This document shows positions 8,297 to 17,475 of a stretch of 64,000 nt of DNA, piece by piece; the first letter of the stretch is position 1, and each line of letters opens with the position of its first letter. The notes below the pieces were generated by a model, which was not told the DNA's origin, did no database searches, and saw only the letters and a program-made list of their open reading frames with translations. Both the position numbers and the translations under genes were made by a program. The DNA is from Companilactobacillus sp. (GTDB lineage: Bacteria; Bacillota; Bacilli; Lactobacillales; Lactobacillaceae): positions 1,302,001 to 1,366,000 of the forward strand of contig NZ_JAKVLR010000001.1 of assembly GCF_022484265.1 (NCBI RefSeq). The letters run 5' to 3'.

Positions 8297-9413
8297 AAAT
8301 AGATTGCTTATTCGATAATTCCAATTTTGCAAAAATTTTGAACCCAACGCGTGCAGTTTTGTAAATTACATTAAAAATTTGTTCTCTAATAGCATCAATC
8401 GCACATATTACAAGCATGATCCCTACCACGCTCACAAATCCGTAAAAGTTAACTTTTGTTAAATTCTGAATGTTTTCAAAAGAGAATAATTTCCAAAGTG
8501 GCTTAATAACAAAGATATTCTCTGTCACTAGATAGACCGCGAACATATGCTTAGCAACGGAATCAATCAAGATATTATAATTAGGTTTCAAACTAATAAA
8601 TATTAAGAACAATCCCATCGCCGCTAATAATGCAAAGATACCAGTGTAGATCCTTATGTACCTATATTTTAAAAATACAATATCGTAAAACGTGACTGCA
8701 TAAATAATTGCGGTATTAACAATCAACAAACTTAAACCTATCGGTAATTTATACCTTTTAACAACCAAAAATTGCTTGATATAAAAACCAATCATGTATG
8801 ACGTCATTAAGATTCCCAATCCCACAGTTTCGGATACGATATTGTTGTTTAATAGTGGGAAAATTCCTGTGGAAACAATCATTATAATTAACAGTTTTAA
8901 AAACTTCTTTTGCTCCAATCCATTCAAGCATCGATTGATATAAGGAACAAACAGCATCAATAAAATAAAATCCGTCACAAACCAATAGTGTTTAAAAGTT
9001 ATGGGCATCAATGACATCAATATATTGGGAATACGGTTAAATGGCATTAGTGGATCAATCGCATTGGGATAGTTATTTAATGGAAGATGGAAATGTAATC
9101 CCAAAATAAGGAATATCATACAGTAAAAATACATTTGTAAATATATCTTTCCAATTTTTTTAAATGATTTCGAACTGGAGACACTTTTACCAGCAAGGTA
9201 AAATCCTGTAATCATTGCAAAACAATATACTCCAATGTCACCAATAGGCAAAAAGATCAAAGTTTGGAAAGCTTGAACAGTCTGTCTATTATTGATTAGA
9301 GTGTCCGCATACCCCCCCCGACCCCATAAACTGAAATGATGAAGGGTAATCAATAACATACTAATAATTCTTAGAAGTTCAATGTTCGAGTTTCTGATGT
9401 GATGACTTGACAT
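8295..9413 (-). CDS. membrane acyltransferase family 3 (OafA/NodX type)
   Basis: A 372-residue polytopic protein with about ten membrane segments. The N-terminal signature NIELLRIISMLLITLHHFSLWG is characteristic of acyltransferase family 3, whose members O-acetylate surface polysaccharides or peptidoglycan from the membrane. The conserved His pair of LHHF is present. The stretch coding GRGGYAD contains a run of eight G on the coding strand (C at 9312-9319), which is unusual in this AT-rich DNA and could cause reading-frame slippage. It follows the glycosyltransferase gene by 18 bp. Together they suggest decoration of a cell-surface glycan, with the target unknown. Confidence 0.85.
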   Translation of the reverse strand: MSSHHIRNSNIELLRIISMLLITLHHFSLWGRGGYADTLINNRQTVQAFQTLIFLPIGDIGVYCFAMITGFYLAGKSVSSSKSFKKIGKIYLQMYFYCMIFLILGLHFHLPLNNYPNAIDPLMPFNRIPNILMSLMPITFKHYWFVTDFILLMLFVPYINRCLNGLEQKKFLKLLIIMIVSTGIFPLLNNNIVSETVGLGILMTSYMIGFYIKQFLVVKRYKLPIGLSLLIVNTAIIYAVTFYDIVFLKYRYIRIYTGIFALLAAMGLFLIFISLKPNYNILIDSVAKHMFAVYLVTENIFVIKPLWKLFSFENIQNLTKVNFYGFVSVVGIMLVICAIDAIREQIFNVIYKTARVGFKIFAKLELSNKQSI

Positions 9414-9431
9414 TAAAAAACCTCCGGTGAA

Positions 9432-10925
9432 TTATATTTTTTGAATGGGGTGTGGGAACATATCTGGTCGCTTTTTATTTCGTAATAATGTGATTCTACT
9501 CATCACAAAACTATATAAGAATGACAAACTCGAATACATTCCCAAACCTGCAACCATTGAAATTATTGGTAAAAATTCAATTCTGTATCTACCTTGTACC
9601 TCAATAATCAATTCGATTGCAGCAAACACCAGTAATGGTAATAACATCATAAATATTTTTGAAGAATATCGTTCTTTCAGCATCTTTAAGGATCCTATCC
9701 ATGAAAAAATAATTAAAAGAAAGCTTCCAAGATATCCAACTAATCCAACGATATAATCAGAATTTTGTGAATGATTTTTTCCAAAACCAGCGAAATTTGT
9801 TGTCATCGTTCTCCCCGACCACAGCATACTTACTTTTGCGATTATCAGTTTCAACCAATTATGTCCTTGTTTTAATGAGACTAGCTCTTGTTTCAAAACT
9901 TCACGTTCCTGTTTTTTCATTTCTATTCTTGTCGGAGCTGATTTAAATTGTTTATCCAATTTAGCCGAATACGATCCTGAAGATTCGTAGTTTAATCCTG
10001 CAATGAATTTCCATTCAGAATTCATATTTTTTAAGCCATGTGGATTCAGTCCTGTTACTTGGATCATTTGTCCTGCCATAAAAAGAGTTGAAAAACAAAT
10101 TACAGAAGGAAAAATGACTTTTTTGGTAATCTCATGGATTGTCTTTTGTGGACGATACTCAATGTCAAAAAGAAGTATATAAATCATCACTCCGATGAAT
10201 ATTGCCGGACCAATTGGACGAACCAACCAACCAATTGATAAAGTAAGTCCGGCAAGCAAATACGACCAGGTTTTCTTTTTTTGTAACAGATAAAACGTTA
10301 TCAAATAAAATAGAGCTCCAAGATATTGATTATCAGCTTGACTATTAAGTGCAAACCAATCTAAGTCGACCATTAATAATAGAACTGATAATCTTGCCAA
10401 CTTGACATTGTTGAAAACATTTATCGTCAATAGATATGTCATTAATAGGATCAAAGTTTGGACAAGTACATTTAACAATTGCATCACAAAAAGATTGCTT
10501 CCAAATATCTTTACAACTGATAACATGTACAGTAAAAATCCGGTCTGATAAGCATATTTAGCGAAGTAGCTATTTTCCGAATAGAACAACTGATGTCCAT
10601 TAATTACAGCGTTTGAACGATTCCAAAACTGCTTAAAATCACTAACTTGCTTCGTAGGAACTAGCTTAATCCAGCTAACAGCAATAATTACGAACACCAA
10701 TAACATCGTCAGTAAAACTATCCAATTGATCAATTTAGAATTGTCATAAATTTGATATACCAATATTCCATACAAAATCACCATCACACACACAATACCC
10801 GTGATCAATAAATTAATCTTTACATTCCAGACCAAATAATTATCCCTGAAATACTTGATTCCTAGAAACATAACTACCGTTGTGTATATTGCAACTATTA
10901 CCAGTAAAACTTTGGAAAAAGTCAA
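9432..10925 (-). CDS. GT-C family membrane glycosyltransferase (GT39/ArnT-like)
   Basis: A protein of about 497 residues with roughly a dozen hydrophobic segments. The pattern SDFKQFWNRSNAVINGHQLF, then YFAKYAYQTGFLLYMLSVVK, and later WFALNSQADNQYLGALFYLI and IGWLVRPIGPAIF resembles GT-C mannosyl/aminoarabinosyl transferases that use lipid-linked sugars at the outer membrane face. The start is uncertain: TTG at 10925 opens directly into the first membrane segment, but its nearest ribosome-binding site (AAGGG) is about 25 bp upstream. It forms an operon with the acyltransferase downstream. The sugar and acceptor are unknown. Confidence 0.7.
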   Translation of the reverse strand: MTFSKVLLVIVAIYTTVVMFLGIKYFRDNYLVWNVKINLLITGIVCVMVILYGILVYQIYDNSKLINWIVLLTMLLVFVIIAVSWIKLVPTKQVSDFKQFWNRSNAVINGHQLFYSENSYFAKYAYQTGFLLYMLSVVKIFGSNLFVMQLLNVLVQTLILLMTYLLTINVFNNVKLARLSVLLLMVDLDWFALNSQADNQYLGALFYLITFYLLQKKKTWSYLLAGLTLSIGWLVRPIGPAIFIGVMIYILLFDIEYRPQKTIHEITKKVIFPSVICFSTLFMAGQMIQVTGLNPHGLKNMNSEWKFIAGLNYESSGSYSAKLDKQFKSAPTRIEMKKQEREVLKQELVSLKQGHNWLKLIIAKVSMLWSGRTMTTNFAGFGKNHSQNSDYIVGLVGYLGSFLLIIFSWIGSLKMLKERYSSKIFMMLLPLLVFAAIELIIEVQGRYRIEFLPIISMVAGLGMYSSLSFLYSFVMSRITLLRNKKRPDMFPHPIQKI

Positions 10926-11418
10926 TTGTATTGAATTAATATTTATCAGCCCTTATTCAGTGATTTCTCAAAACATTGATAAGTAGTTTAAAGCGGGTCA
11001 ATGTGATTTATATCTACATCATGAGATAAATTAAACATATCAATTGCTGGTATCAATTAAAAGCTATACATACTAAGAAAATATCATCAAATTCCATAAA
11101 AATTACCGATAAATGATCATATTGTCCACTTAATTTATATCCAATATAAATTAATATAAATACAAACAGTACCAACTCAAAGGAATAGACCAATACTTCT
11201 TAATCCCCGTTTTGTTGACTAAATATTTTTAACTATTTATTTTTTCTAATGGTATTCAAAATTCATCACCAATTTTGATAACATTAATTTTTCAATTTAT
11301 TATTTAATATTTGTAAACGTAGCATTACCAAAAGCAAACATTCTATATATAATCATCACTATTTTTTCACAAAAGGATTGTAAGCTACTTACTAATCACT
11401 TATGAAAGGATACTTAAT
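10926..11418. other. AT-rich intergenic region between divergent genes
   Basis: These 493 bp separate the divergently read glycosyltransferase and alarmone synthetase genes and must hold both promoters. The sequence is very AT-rich, with several A- and T-tracts. I see no convincing small gene, long inverted repeat or RNA motif in it. GAAAGGA 8 bp before 11419 is the ribosome-binding site of the next gene. Confidence 0.5.
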
Positions 11419-12129
11419 ATGATATTAGAAAAAAACAATTTCCCCAATTTTGAGGAAGCTAAACAAGAGCTAAACGAAATTATGGACAGTGAAAGTGCTG
11501 ATAATATAATCGAAATCGCTAACTACTTCCAACTTTGCCAAGCTGCAACAAATGCAGTTGGAGCTCGTTTAGAAAATCTTGATACTGATTATCAAATTAA
11601 CTCCTCTCACAACCCGATCCACCACATGGAAGAGCGAATGAAGTCCATGGAAAGCCTGAGTGGCAAGATGAAGCGAAAAAATTTAGAATTTACTTATGAT
11701 AATTTGGTCAATAATATTTACGATATCGGTGGGCTCCGCGTGATCACTAACTATCCTGAAGATGTTTACACTGTGGCTAACGCTTTGACGTCACATCCTG
11801 GAATCAAGATACTGAAAAAACGTGATTATATCGCTAAACCAAAGAAAAATGGTTATCGCAGTCTTCATATTGTTTTAGAAGTTCCTGTCTACTTGCAAGA
11901 TGGAATTCGTCATACCGCACCTGTCGAAGTTCAAATCAGAACTATTGGCATGGACTTATGGGCCAGTTTGGAACACAAATTAAAATACAAAACTAACATC
12001 CCTGCTGAAGAGTTAGAGCAGTATTCTCAACAACTAAAAGAAAATTCCGATGAACTCAATCAAGTTGAAATGAGTATGGAAAGCATCTTTACCAAAATCA
12101 ATCAAAAAAGCAGTCTGATCCACAACTAA
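11419..12129 (+). CDS. small alarmone synthetase (GTP pyrophosphokinase, RelQ/YjbM type)
   Basis: A 236-residue single-domain synthetase that makes (p)ppGpp from ATP and GTP/GDP. The synthetase motifs are all present: the basic segment ESLSGKMKRKNLEF, YDIGGLRVITNYPEDVY (usually DIAGIRV), the substrate loop KRDYIAKPKKNGYRSLH and the catalytic EVQIRTIGMDLWASLEHKL. There is no hydrolase domain and no TGS/ACT tail, unlike long RelA/SpoT enzymes. The C-terminal helix (residues about 190-236) probably mediates oligomerisation. It has its own leader and looks monocistronic. The family is usually induced by cell-envelope stress. Confidence 0.9.
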   Translation: MILEKNNFPNFEEAKQELNEIMDSESADNIIEIANYFQLCQAATNAVGARLENLDTDYQINSSHNPIHHMEERMKSMESLSGKMKRKNLEFTYDNLVNNIYDIGGLRVITNYPEDVYTVANALTSHPGIKILKKRDYIAKPKKNGYRSLHIVLEVPVYLQDGIRHTAPVEVQIRTIGMDLWASLEHKLKYKTNIPAEELEQYSQQLKENSDELNQVEMSMESIFTKINQKSSLIHN

Positions 12130-12209
12130 TTTTTTAAAAATAATCCGCTTTCAAGTCCATTAATTAGTGGTTATAATTTAATTGATTCAATTTAAGGAGG
12201 ATGTTGTAT

Positions 12210-13253
12210 ATGAAAACTGCTATTTTTGAAAAAGCTGGTTCAATGGTCGTTAAAGATACTGACAAACCAACGATTCAAGCCGATGACGATGTGATCATCA
12301 AAGTTGTTCGTGCTTGTGTCTGTGGATCAGATCTCTGGGCATATCGTGGCTTTAACGATAAGGAAGCAAATTCTATGAACAATGGTCATGAAGCCATTGG
12401 TATCGTTGAGGAAACTGGCTCAGACATCACGACTGTTAAAAAAGGCGATTTCGTTATCGCTCCATTTACTCACGGTTGTGGCCACTGTCCAGCATGTTTA
12501 GCTGGTTTTGACGGCGATTGCCAATCGCATACTGATAACTTCAGTGAGGGAAACCAAGCTGAATATATCAGATTCCAACACGGCCAATGGGCTTTAATTA
12601 AAATTCCTGGCCAACCTAGCGATTATAGCGAAGGCATGATCAAGTCGCTTTTGACATTGGCTGACGTCATGGCAACAGGTTTCCATGCTGCAAAAGTAGC
12701 TAATGTAAAAGCTGGCGATACAGTCGTTGTTCTGGGCGATGGCGCTGTTGGTCAATGCGGTATCATCGCTGCCAAATTATTGGGGGCTAAAAGAATCATC
12801 TCAACTAGTCGTCATGAAGACCGTGCAGCCTTAGCCAAGACGTTTGGTGCTACTGATAACGTTGCTGATCGTGGCGATGACGGAGTGAAAAAGATTTTAG
12901 CTCTGACAAATGGCTTTGGTGCTGACGCCGTTCTCGAATGTGTTGGTACTGACTTGTCAGTTCAAACTGCTCTTCAAGTTGGCCGTCCAGGCTCAATCGT
13001 TGGACGTGTTGGTTTGCCTCAAGATGCTAAACAAGATGTCGCTGCTTCATTTGGCAACAACATCATCTTAGCCGGTGGTCCTGCATCAGTAACTACCTAC
13101 GATAAAGAATTACTACTAAAAGCAGTCCTAGATGGAGAAATCAATCCTGGACTAGTATTCACAAAGACATTCTCACTAGATCAAATTAACGATGCCTATC
13201 AAGAAATGGCAGACCGTAAAGTAATCAAATCAATGGTCAAAGTTAGTGACTAA
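12210..13253 (+). CDS. zinc-dependent alcohol dehydrogenase (MDR family)
   Basis: A 347-residue medium-chain dehydrogenase. Catalytic zinc ligands appear in CVCGSDLWAYRG (Cys) and NNGHEAIGIVEE (His-Glu). The four structural-zinc cysteines are in GCGHCPACLAGFDGDC. The Rossmann motif is VVVLGDGAVGQCGIIAAKLLG. The start is ATG 12210, which has AAGGAGG 9 bp upstream; the in-frame ATG at 12201 touches that site and cannot be used. Substrate probably an alcohol, diol or aldehyde. It is monocistronic, with a terminator directly after it. Confidence 0.93.
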   Translation: MKTAIFEKAGSMVVKDTDKPTIQADDDVIIKVVRACVCGSDLWAYRGFNDKEANSMNNGHEAIGIVEETGSDITTVKKGDFVIAPFTHGCGHCPACLAGFDGDCQSHTDNFSEGNQAEYIRFQHGQWALIKIPGQPSDYSEGMIKSLLTLADVMATGFHAAKVANVKAGDTVVVLGDGAVGQCGIIAAKLLGAKRIISTSRHEDRAALAKTFGATDNVADRGDDGVKKILALTNGFGADAVLECVGTDLSVQTALQVGRPGSIVGRVGLPQDAKQDVAASFGNNIILAGGPASVTTYDKELLLKAVLDGEINPGLVFTKTFSLDQINDAYQEMADRKVIKSMVKVSD

Positions 13254-13265
13254 CTTGGAATTTAA

Positions 13266-13300
13266 AGGGCAATCAATCTTTAACGATTGGTTGCTTTTTT
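13266..13300 (+). terminator. intrinsic terminator after the alcohol dehydrogenase
   Basis: The hairpin GCAATCAATC/GATTGGTTGC with a 6-nt loop is followed by TTTTTT. Confidence 0.85.
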
Positions 13301-13377
13301 GAATGTTTCAATATCTCAAATGTATTATTTGAGTGGTACTCTATTACTAACAAGATTAATAAAAAGAGGTTTCCCAA

Positions 13378-14016
13378 ATGAAAATTTTTATCGCTGGTGG
13401 TAGTGGCCGTGTTGCTACTGATTTGATCAAGGATCTCGTAGCTGATGGGCACGAGATCATCGCAGGTGCTCGCCATCCTGAGAACATCATTAAAGATGAC
13501 AACGTCACTGCTGTAAAGCTAGATTTGCACGCTAGTGCTGAAGAAATTGCCAAGGTTATTGGTCGTGTCAGTGCTGTATATTTTGTTGCTGGTTCACGTG
13601 GCAATGATTTATTGCAAACAGACGCTTTTGGTGCAGTCAAAGTTATGCAAGCTACTAAAAAAAATCAGATCAAGCGTTTCATCATGTTGAGTTCTTTGTT
13701 CGCCTTGCAGCCTGACAAATGGAATCAACCTGGTCTAGCTGATTTAACAGACTACAATATTGCAAAGTTTTTTGCCGATAATTATCTGATCAATGATACG
13801 GATTTGGACTACACGATTTTACAAGCTTCCTTACTCACAGAAGAACCTGGCACAGGTAAGATTTCCTTTGGTGCAAGCAAAGAATCAACCAACCCAATTG
13901 CTGACGTTGCCGAAACTTTGGCTGGTATTCTCAATCACGCCAATACGATCAAAAAAGTTTTGCTGATGAAATCTGGTAACATGCCGATCAATACTGCATT
14001 GGGTAATGTTTACTAA
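13378..14016 (+). CDS. NAD(P)-binding atypical SDR / NmrA-like oxidoreductase
   Basis: A 212-residue protein with an N-terminal dinucleotide-binding motif (MKIFIAGGSGRVATDLIKDL), an Arg after strand 2 (GARHPENI) suggesting NADPH, and the core VSAVYFVAGSRGNDLLQTDAFG followed by RFIMLSSLFALQP and NYLINDTDLDYTILQASLLT. These resemble YwnB/YtfG-type reductases or redox sensors. The classical Tyr-x3-Lys dyad is not evident. Its stop codon overlaps the start of the next gene by one base (TAATG), so the two are translated together. Confidence 0.85.
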   Translation: MKIFIAGGSGRVATDLIKDLVADGHEIIAGARHPENIIKDDNVTAVKLDLHASAEEIAKVIGRVSAVYFVAGSRGNDLLQTDAFGAVKVMQATKKNQIKRFIMLSSLFALQPDKWNQPGLADLTDYNIAKFFADNYLINDTDLDYTILQASLLTEEPGTGKISFGASKESTNPIADVAETLAGILNHANTIKKVLLMKSGNMPINTALGNVY

Positions 14017-14294
14017 TGTATTCATTCACGGCAGAAATTCAATCATCAGAAATAGGTAAAGGCGGAGCTTTCATAGCATTTCCATATGACATCCGTGAGG
14101 AATTTGGAAAGGGTCGCGTAAAAGTTCATGCCACATTTGACGGAATCCCCTATGACGGTTCAATCGTCAACATGGGTGTAAAGAATGCCGATGGCAGTAT
14201 TTGCTATATTCTGGGAATTCTCAAATCGATCCGAAAACAATTAAATAAAGATATCGGTGATACAGTTAAAGTTACTGTAATTGAACGAAAATAA
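14016..14294 (+). CDS. DUF1905 family protein
   Basis: A 92-residue small protein matching the DUF1905 pattern: YSFTAEIQSSEIGKGGAFIA, FPYDIREEFGKGRVKVHATF, then PYDGSIVNMG and an IGDTVKVTV end. The family forms a small beta barrel of unknown function. Translation is coupled to the preceding NAD(P)-binding protein through a TAATG overlap. Nothing in the sequence reveals a substrate. Confidence 0.85.
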   Translation: MYSFTAEIQSSEIGKGGAFIAFPYDIREEFGKGRVKVHATFDGIPYDGSIVNMGVKNADGSICYILGILKSIRKQLNKDIGDTVKVTVIERK

Positions 14295-14335
14295 GACTCA
14301 AAATCCATTCGAATGGATTTTGAGTCTTTTTATTA
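14295..14335. terminator. bidirectional terminator between convergent genes
   Basis: The 16-bp perfect arms (GACTCAAAATCCATTC and its complement) are followed by a T run on the plus strand. The stop codon of the convergent LysR gene begins at 14333, just inside the T run. Confidence 0.9.
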
Positions 14336-15211
14336 TTGTCCAGATTTATCCAAGCCAATCATCTTTTTCAAAAATTCGTCAGCCGGTCTGGTCATTGTTC
14401 TAGTCTTTTGCCAGATCAAATACGTATTGATCTTGTCCAAATATGTTATTGGTTTAAAAGCTAATGGACCGGAATTATATTCCGGCTTATCAAAGGTGAT
14501 TGCAATTCCCACTCCTGACTCGACCATTGCCCGCATATTGTAATTCATATCATATGTACCCGATATTTGATAGTTAGTAACATATTCCTCCAGATAAGAA
14601 ATCAACTGCGAGTGGACATCCAATTGTCTAGGTATGATAAATCTAGAACCTTTTAAATCGGTGGCAACAATTGATTCCTTTTGACCTAATTCACTGTCAC
14701 GAGGAACGACAATTCCCCACTCGTTTTCAAATGGCAAAGTTAATTTTTGATAGTTATTTAACGGGTCACTGGTATACACAACACCAAAGTCCAAAACTCC
14801 TGAATCAATATTTTTAAAAATTTGATCTGCATCTTGCGTGTCGAAATGTATCATCACATTTTCACCTTCAGCAATCAACGTTTTAAATACCCTGGTCAAA
14901 TATGAATTGGCTTTCCCTTCACCAGCACCAACAAATAGTTCGCCTGATAATATTTTCCCATTTTGCAAAGATAACTCAGTCGATTTACTCAAATTATTGA
15001 TCTCTTGGGCACGTTCAAACAAAAAATAACCATCTTGGGTCAATGATATTTCTCGATGTCCGCGGATGAATAGCACGACGCCCAATTCATTTTCCATATC
15101 CTTGATCTGACGCGATAAAGTCGATTGGGAAATATGCAGTTTTTCTGCGGCAGCACTGATACTTTTACTATTTACGATCTCAATAAAATATTGAAGTACA
15201 CGTAGTTCCAT
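14333..15211 (-). CDS. LysR-family transcriptional regulator
   Basis: A 292-residue regulator with HTH ELRVLQYFIEIVNSKSISAA and EKLHISQSTLSRQIKDMENE, followed by a substrate-binding-like effector domain. I use ATG 15211 (MELRVLQYF, the common family start, with AAAGAG 9 bp upstream) rather than ATG 15220, which overlaps that site. It is divergent from the short-chain dehydrogenase at 15325, with a 113-bp shared control region, and is therefore the likely regulator of that gene. Confidence 0.9.
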   Translation of the reverse strand: MELRVLQYFIEIVNSKSISAAAEKLHISQSTLSRQIKDMENELGVVLFIRGHREISLTQDGYFLFERAQEINNLSKSTELSLQNGKILSGELFVGAGEGKANSYLTRVFKTLIAEGENVMIHFDTQDADQIFKNIDSGVLDFGVVYTSDPLNNYQKLTLPFENEWGIVVPRDSELGQKESIVATDLKGSRFIIPRQLDVHSQLISYLEEYVTNYQISGTYDMNYNMRAMVESGVGIAITFDKPEYNSGPLAFKPITYLDKINTYLIWQKTRTMTRPADEFLKKMIGLDKSGQ

Positions 15212-15324
15212 TTCATCCATCTCTTTTAGTCATGTCTAATGTTGCAATATAACTGTTTTACATATAGTATAAACGATTTTATAGTATATCCATAAATTAA
15301 TTGAACCACAGGAGGATATACAAA

Positions 15325-16062
15325 ATGGATTTATCAAATAAAGTAGTTGTGATCATGGGAGCTTCATCAGGGATTGGTGCAGCAACTAGCCGATTGCTAG
15401 CTAAAGATGGTGCAAAGTTGAGCGTTGCTGCTCGTCGGTTGGATCGACTAAACGAAATCAAAGCTGAATTCCCCAATTCTGAAATTGAAACATTTAAAGC
15501 AGATGTAACCAAATTTGAGGATGTCAAAAATGTTATCGATAAAACTGTTGAGAAATTTGGCCGAATCGACGTCCTTTATAACAATGCTGGCATTATGCCA
15601 ACTGCTCCATTGATTGAAGGTCGACGCGATGAATGGCAAAATATGCTGCAGATCAACATTATGGGTGTCTTAAACGGAATTGCTGCAGCCTTGCCTTACA
15701 TGTCAAAAGCTAAGAGTGGCCAAATCATTTCCACCGACTCTGTTGCTGGACACGTTGTTGGACCTGACGCTGCTGTTTATAGTGGAACTAAATTTGCCGT
15801 TAGAGCAATTATGGATGGTCTTCGTATGGAACAAGCTGAGAACAATATCAAAACGACTATCGTTTCACCAGGTAGTACCGGAACAGAGTTATTTAACTCC
15901 ATCAATGATGACGATCAAAAGAAATTTGCAAAAGATTTCTTCGAAAATGTTGGCGGTTTGCAGCCAGAGCAAATTGCGGAAGCAGTTGAATTCGCAATTG
16001 GTACTAAAAATAACATGTCAGTAAGTGAAGTGATCATTCGCCCAACTAGACAAACATTATAA
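15325..16062 (+). CDS. short-chain dehydrogenase/reductase
   Basis: A 245-residue classical SDR. The cofactor motif is GASSGIGAATSRLL, with ARRLDRL after strand 2 indicating NADPH preference. The structural motif NNAGIMP and the catalytic Ser, Tyr and Lys (STDSVAGHVV, VYSGTKFAV) are present. The start is ATG 15325, with GGAGG 9 bp upstream; the in-frame TTG at 15301 lies before this site and is rejected. The control region is shared with the divergent LysR gene. The substrate is unknown. Confidence 0.93.
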   Translation: MDLSNKVVVIMGASSGIGAATSRLLAKDGAKLSVAARRLDRLNEIKAEFPNSEIETFKADVTKFEDVKNVIDKTVEKFGRIDVLYNNAGIMPTAPLIEGRRDEWQNMLQINIMGVLNGIAAALPYMSKAKSGQIISTDSVAGHVVGPDAAVYSGTKFAVRAIMDGLRMEQAENNIKTTIVSPGSTGTELFNSINDDDQKKFAKDFFENVGGLQPEQIAEAVEFAIGTKNNMSVSEVIIRPTRQTL

Positions 16063-16092
16063 AAACGCGACTTCTTCGGAAGCCGTTTTTTG
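16063..16092 (+). terminator. intrinsic terminator with TTCG tetraloop
   Basis: CTTC-TTCG-GAAG forms the top of an imperfect hairpin whose lower arms are ACG and CGT, followed by TTTTTT. It lies directly after the SDR stop codon. Confidence 0.75.
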
Positions 16093-16235
16093 TTTGAAAA
16101 CTCATTAAATACGGATAAAATCGATAGTTATGATATATATTATCCATCCTGAAAATTTTTAGCAAAATCATCTCAGTACTACTTTCGTAAAATGCTATTA
16201 TAAAATTAATCAATTATGGTTTTGGGGGATTTAAT

Positions 16236-17399
16236 ATGGATAAGTCAAAACATTCCTGGTGGGGAACACCGCGAAAAATTACTAATATAATTCGTGATCG
16301 AAAAATATCCTGGTTAGAATTATTCTCTGACTTGGTATTTATTATTGCCATTCACTATTTGATCAGCGGATTCAGTGAAAATATTAGTCTCGTAAATTTT
16401 TTCAGATTCATTTTAGTCTTTCTTTTAGTCTTTGATATTTGGAACACTTATACTAACTACTTTGATCTGCATGGCAATACCTCAATTCGAACAACTTTTT
16501 TTACCATGTTGATGGTTCTAGGAGTTGCGGTTTTATCGTCGACCATCGTGCCATTTTTTGACGGTCACTATCAAGTCTTTGTTGTCGTTTATTTATTGAT
16601 CCAAATACTGACGATGTATCTCTGGATTCGAATCGTCTATTATGACCCTGCACATATGTTGACGACAAAATCTTATTTGATTGAATCTGGTGTACAAATT
16701 GCTTTATTAGTGGTTATCTTACTAATTTCCAATGTCGTTATTCAGTCAGCTATCCTAACAGTAATCATCATTTCAAAATCAGCTTCATTGATTACTGAAC
16801 GTAATAACTTCAATAAAGAATTTAAACAACGTCACATCCCCTTTGAAATCAGCAGCGCTGTTCAAGAACGATATGGCACATTTACGATGATCGTTCTGGG
16901 AGAAGCTATCGCTACTATCGTTGAACAGCTTGATGGAAATTATTCATTTGAATCGATAAGTCATTTTATTTTATTAGCATTAAACATCATCGGAATATTC
17001 TGGATGTACTATGCCTTGATGGACTCAGTTCACGTTAAGGGAAAAAGTTATCTTAAGCTAGTACTATTTCGTGGATTCCATATCGGATTCTTGTTGATGC
17101 TGTCACTTGAGACCTTTTTCATGGTCAATTTAGCAGAAACGAAAAATATTTGGATCAGATTAGGATTCATTACCAGTTTGATATTAGTTATAGGTTTGAT
17201 TTTTGCACTAAAGGAATTTTCCAAAACTACACATCGAGAAACTACTAGTTTTGTCGTTGGTACTGGAATCATGTTGATTCTTTATTTGACAGTCTTATTT
17301 CCAGCCAATATCATTTTATTATTAAGCGATATTTACCTGATTGTCTTAGTGATTTTACATGAACATGCTCAATTCATTCGTGGCGAATCGGCTGCCTAG
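16236..17399 (+). CDS. ltrA: LtrA (low temperature requirement A) family membrane protein
   Basis: A 387-residue protein with about eleven membrane segments. The family signatures are WLELFSDLVFIIAIHYLI near residue 27 and ERYGTFTMIVLGEAIATIV near residue 205. LtrA was named for growth at low temperature in Listeria; its biochemical role is not established. It is flanked by terminators on both sides and is probably monocistronic, preceded by TTTGGGGGA as ribosome-binding site. Confidence 0.88.
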   Translation: MDKSKHSWWGTPRKITNIIRDRKISWLELFSDLVFIIAIHYLISGFSENISLVNFFRFILVFLLVFDIWNTYTNYFDLHGNTSIRTTFFTMLMVLGVAVLSSTIVPFFDGHYQVFVVVYLLIQILTMYLWIRIVYYDPAHMLTTKSYLIESGVQIALLVVILLISNVVIQSAILTVIIISKSASLITERNNFNKEFKQRHIPFEISSAVQERYGTFTMIVLGEAIATIVEQLDGNYSFESISHFILLALNIIGIFWMYYALMDSVHVKGKSYLKLVLFRGFHIGFLLMLSLETFFMVNLAETKNIWIRLGFITSLILVIGLIFALKEFSKTTHRETTSFVVGTGIMLILYLTVLFPANIILLLSDIYLIVLVILHEHAQFIRGESAA

Positions 17400-17418
17400 T
17401 ATCAGGCCACTCAAAAAG

Positions 17419-17457
17419 GCGTAAATTCAAAATTTGAATTTACGTCTTTATTTATTT
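17419..17457. terminator. bidirectional terminator
   Basis: The arms GTAAATTCAAA and TTTGAATTTAC pair perfectly and are followed by T-rich sequence on both strands. They separate the convergent ltrA and polysaccharide synthase genes. Confidence 0.8.
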
Positions 17458-17475
17458 GCTTTTACATTCAAGAAA

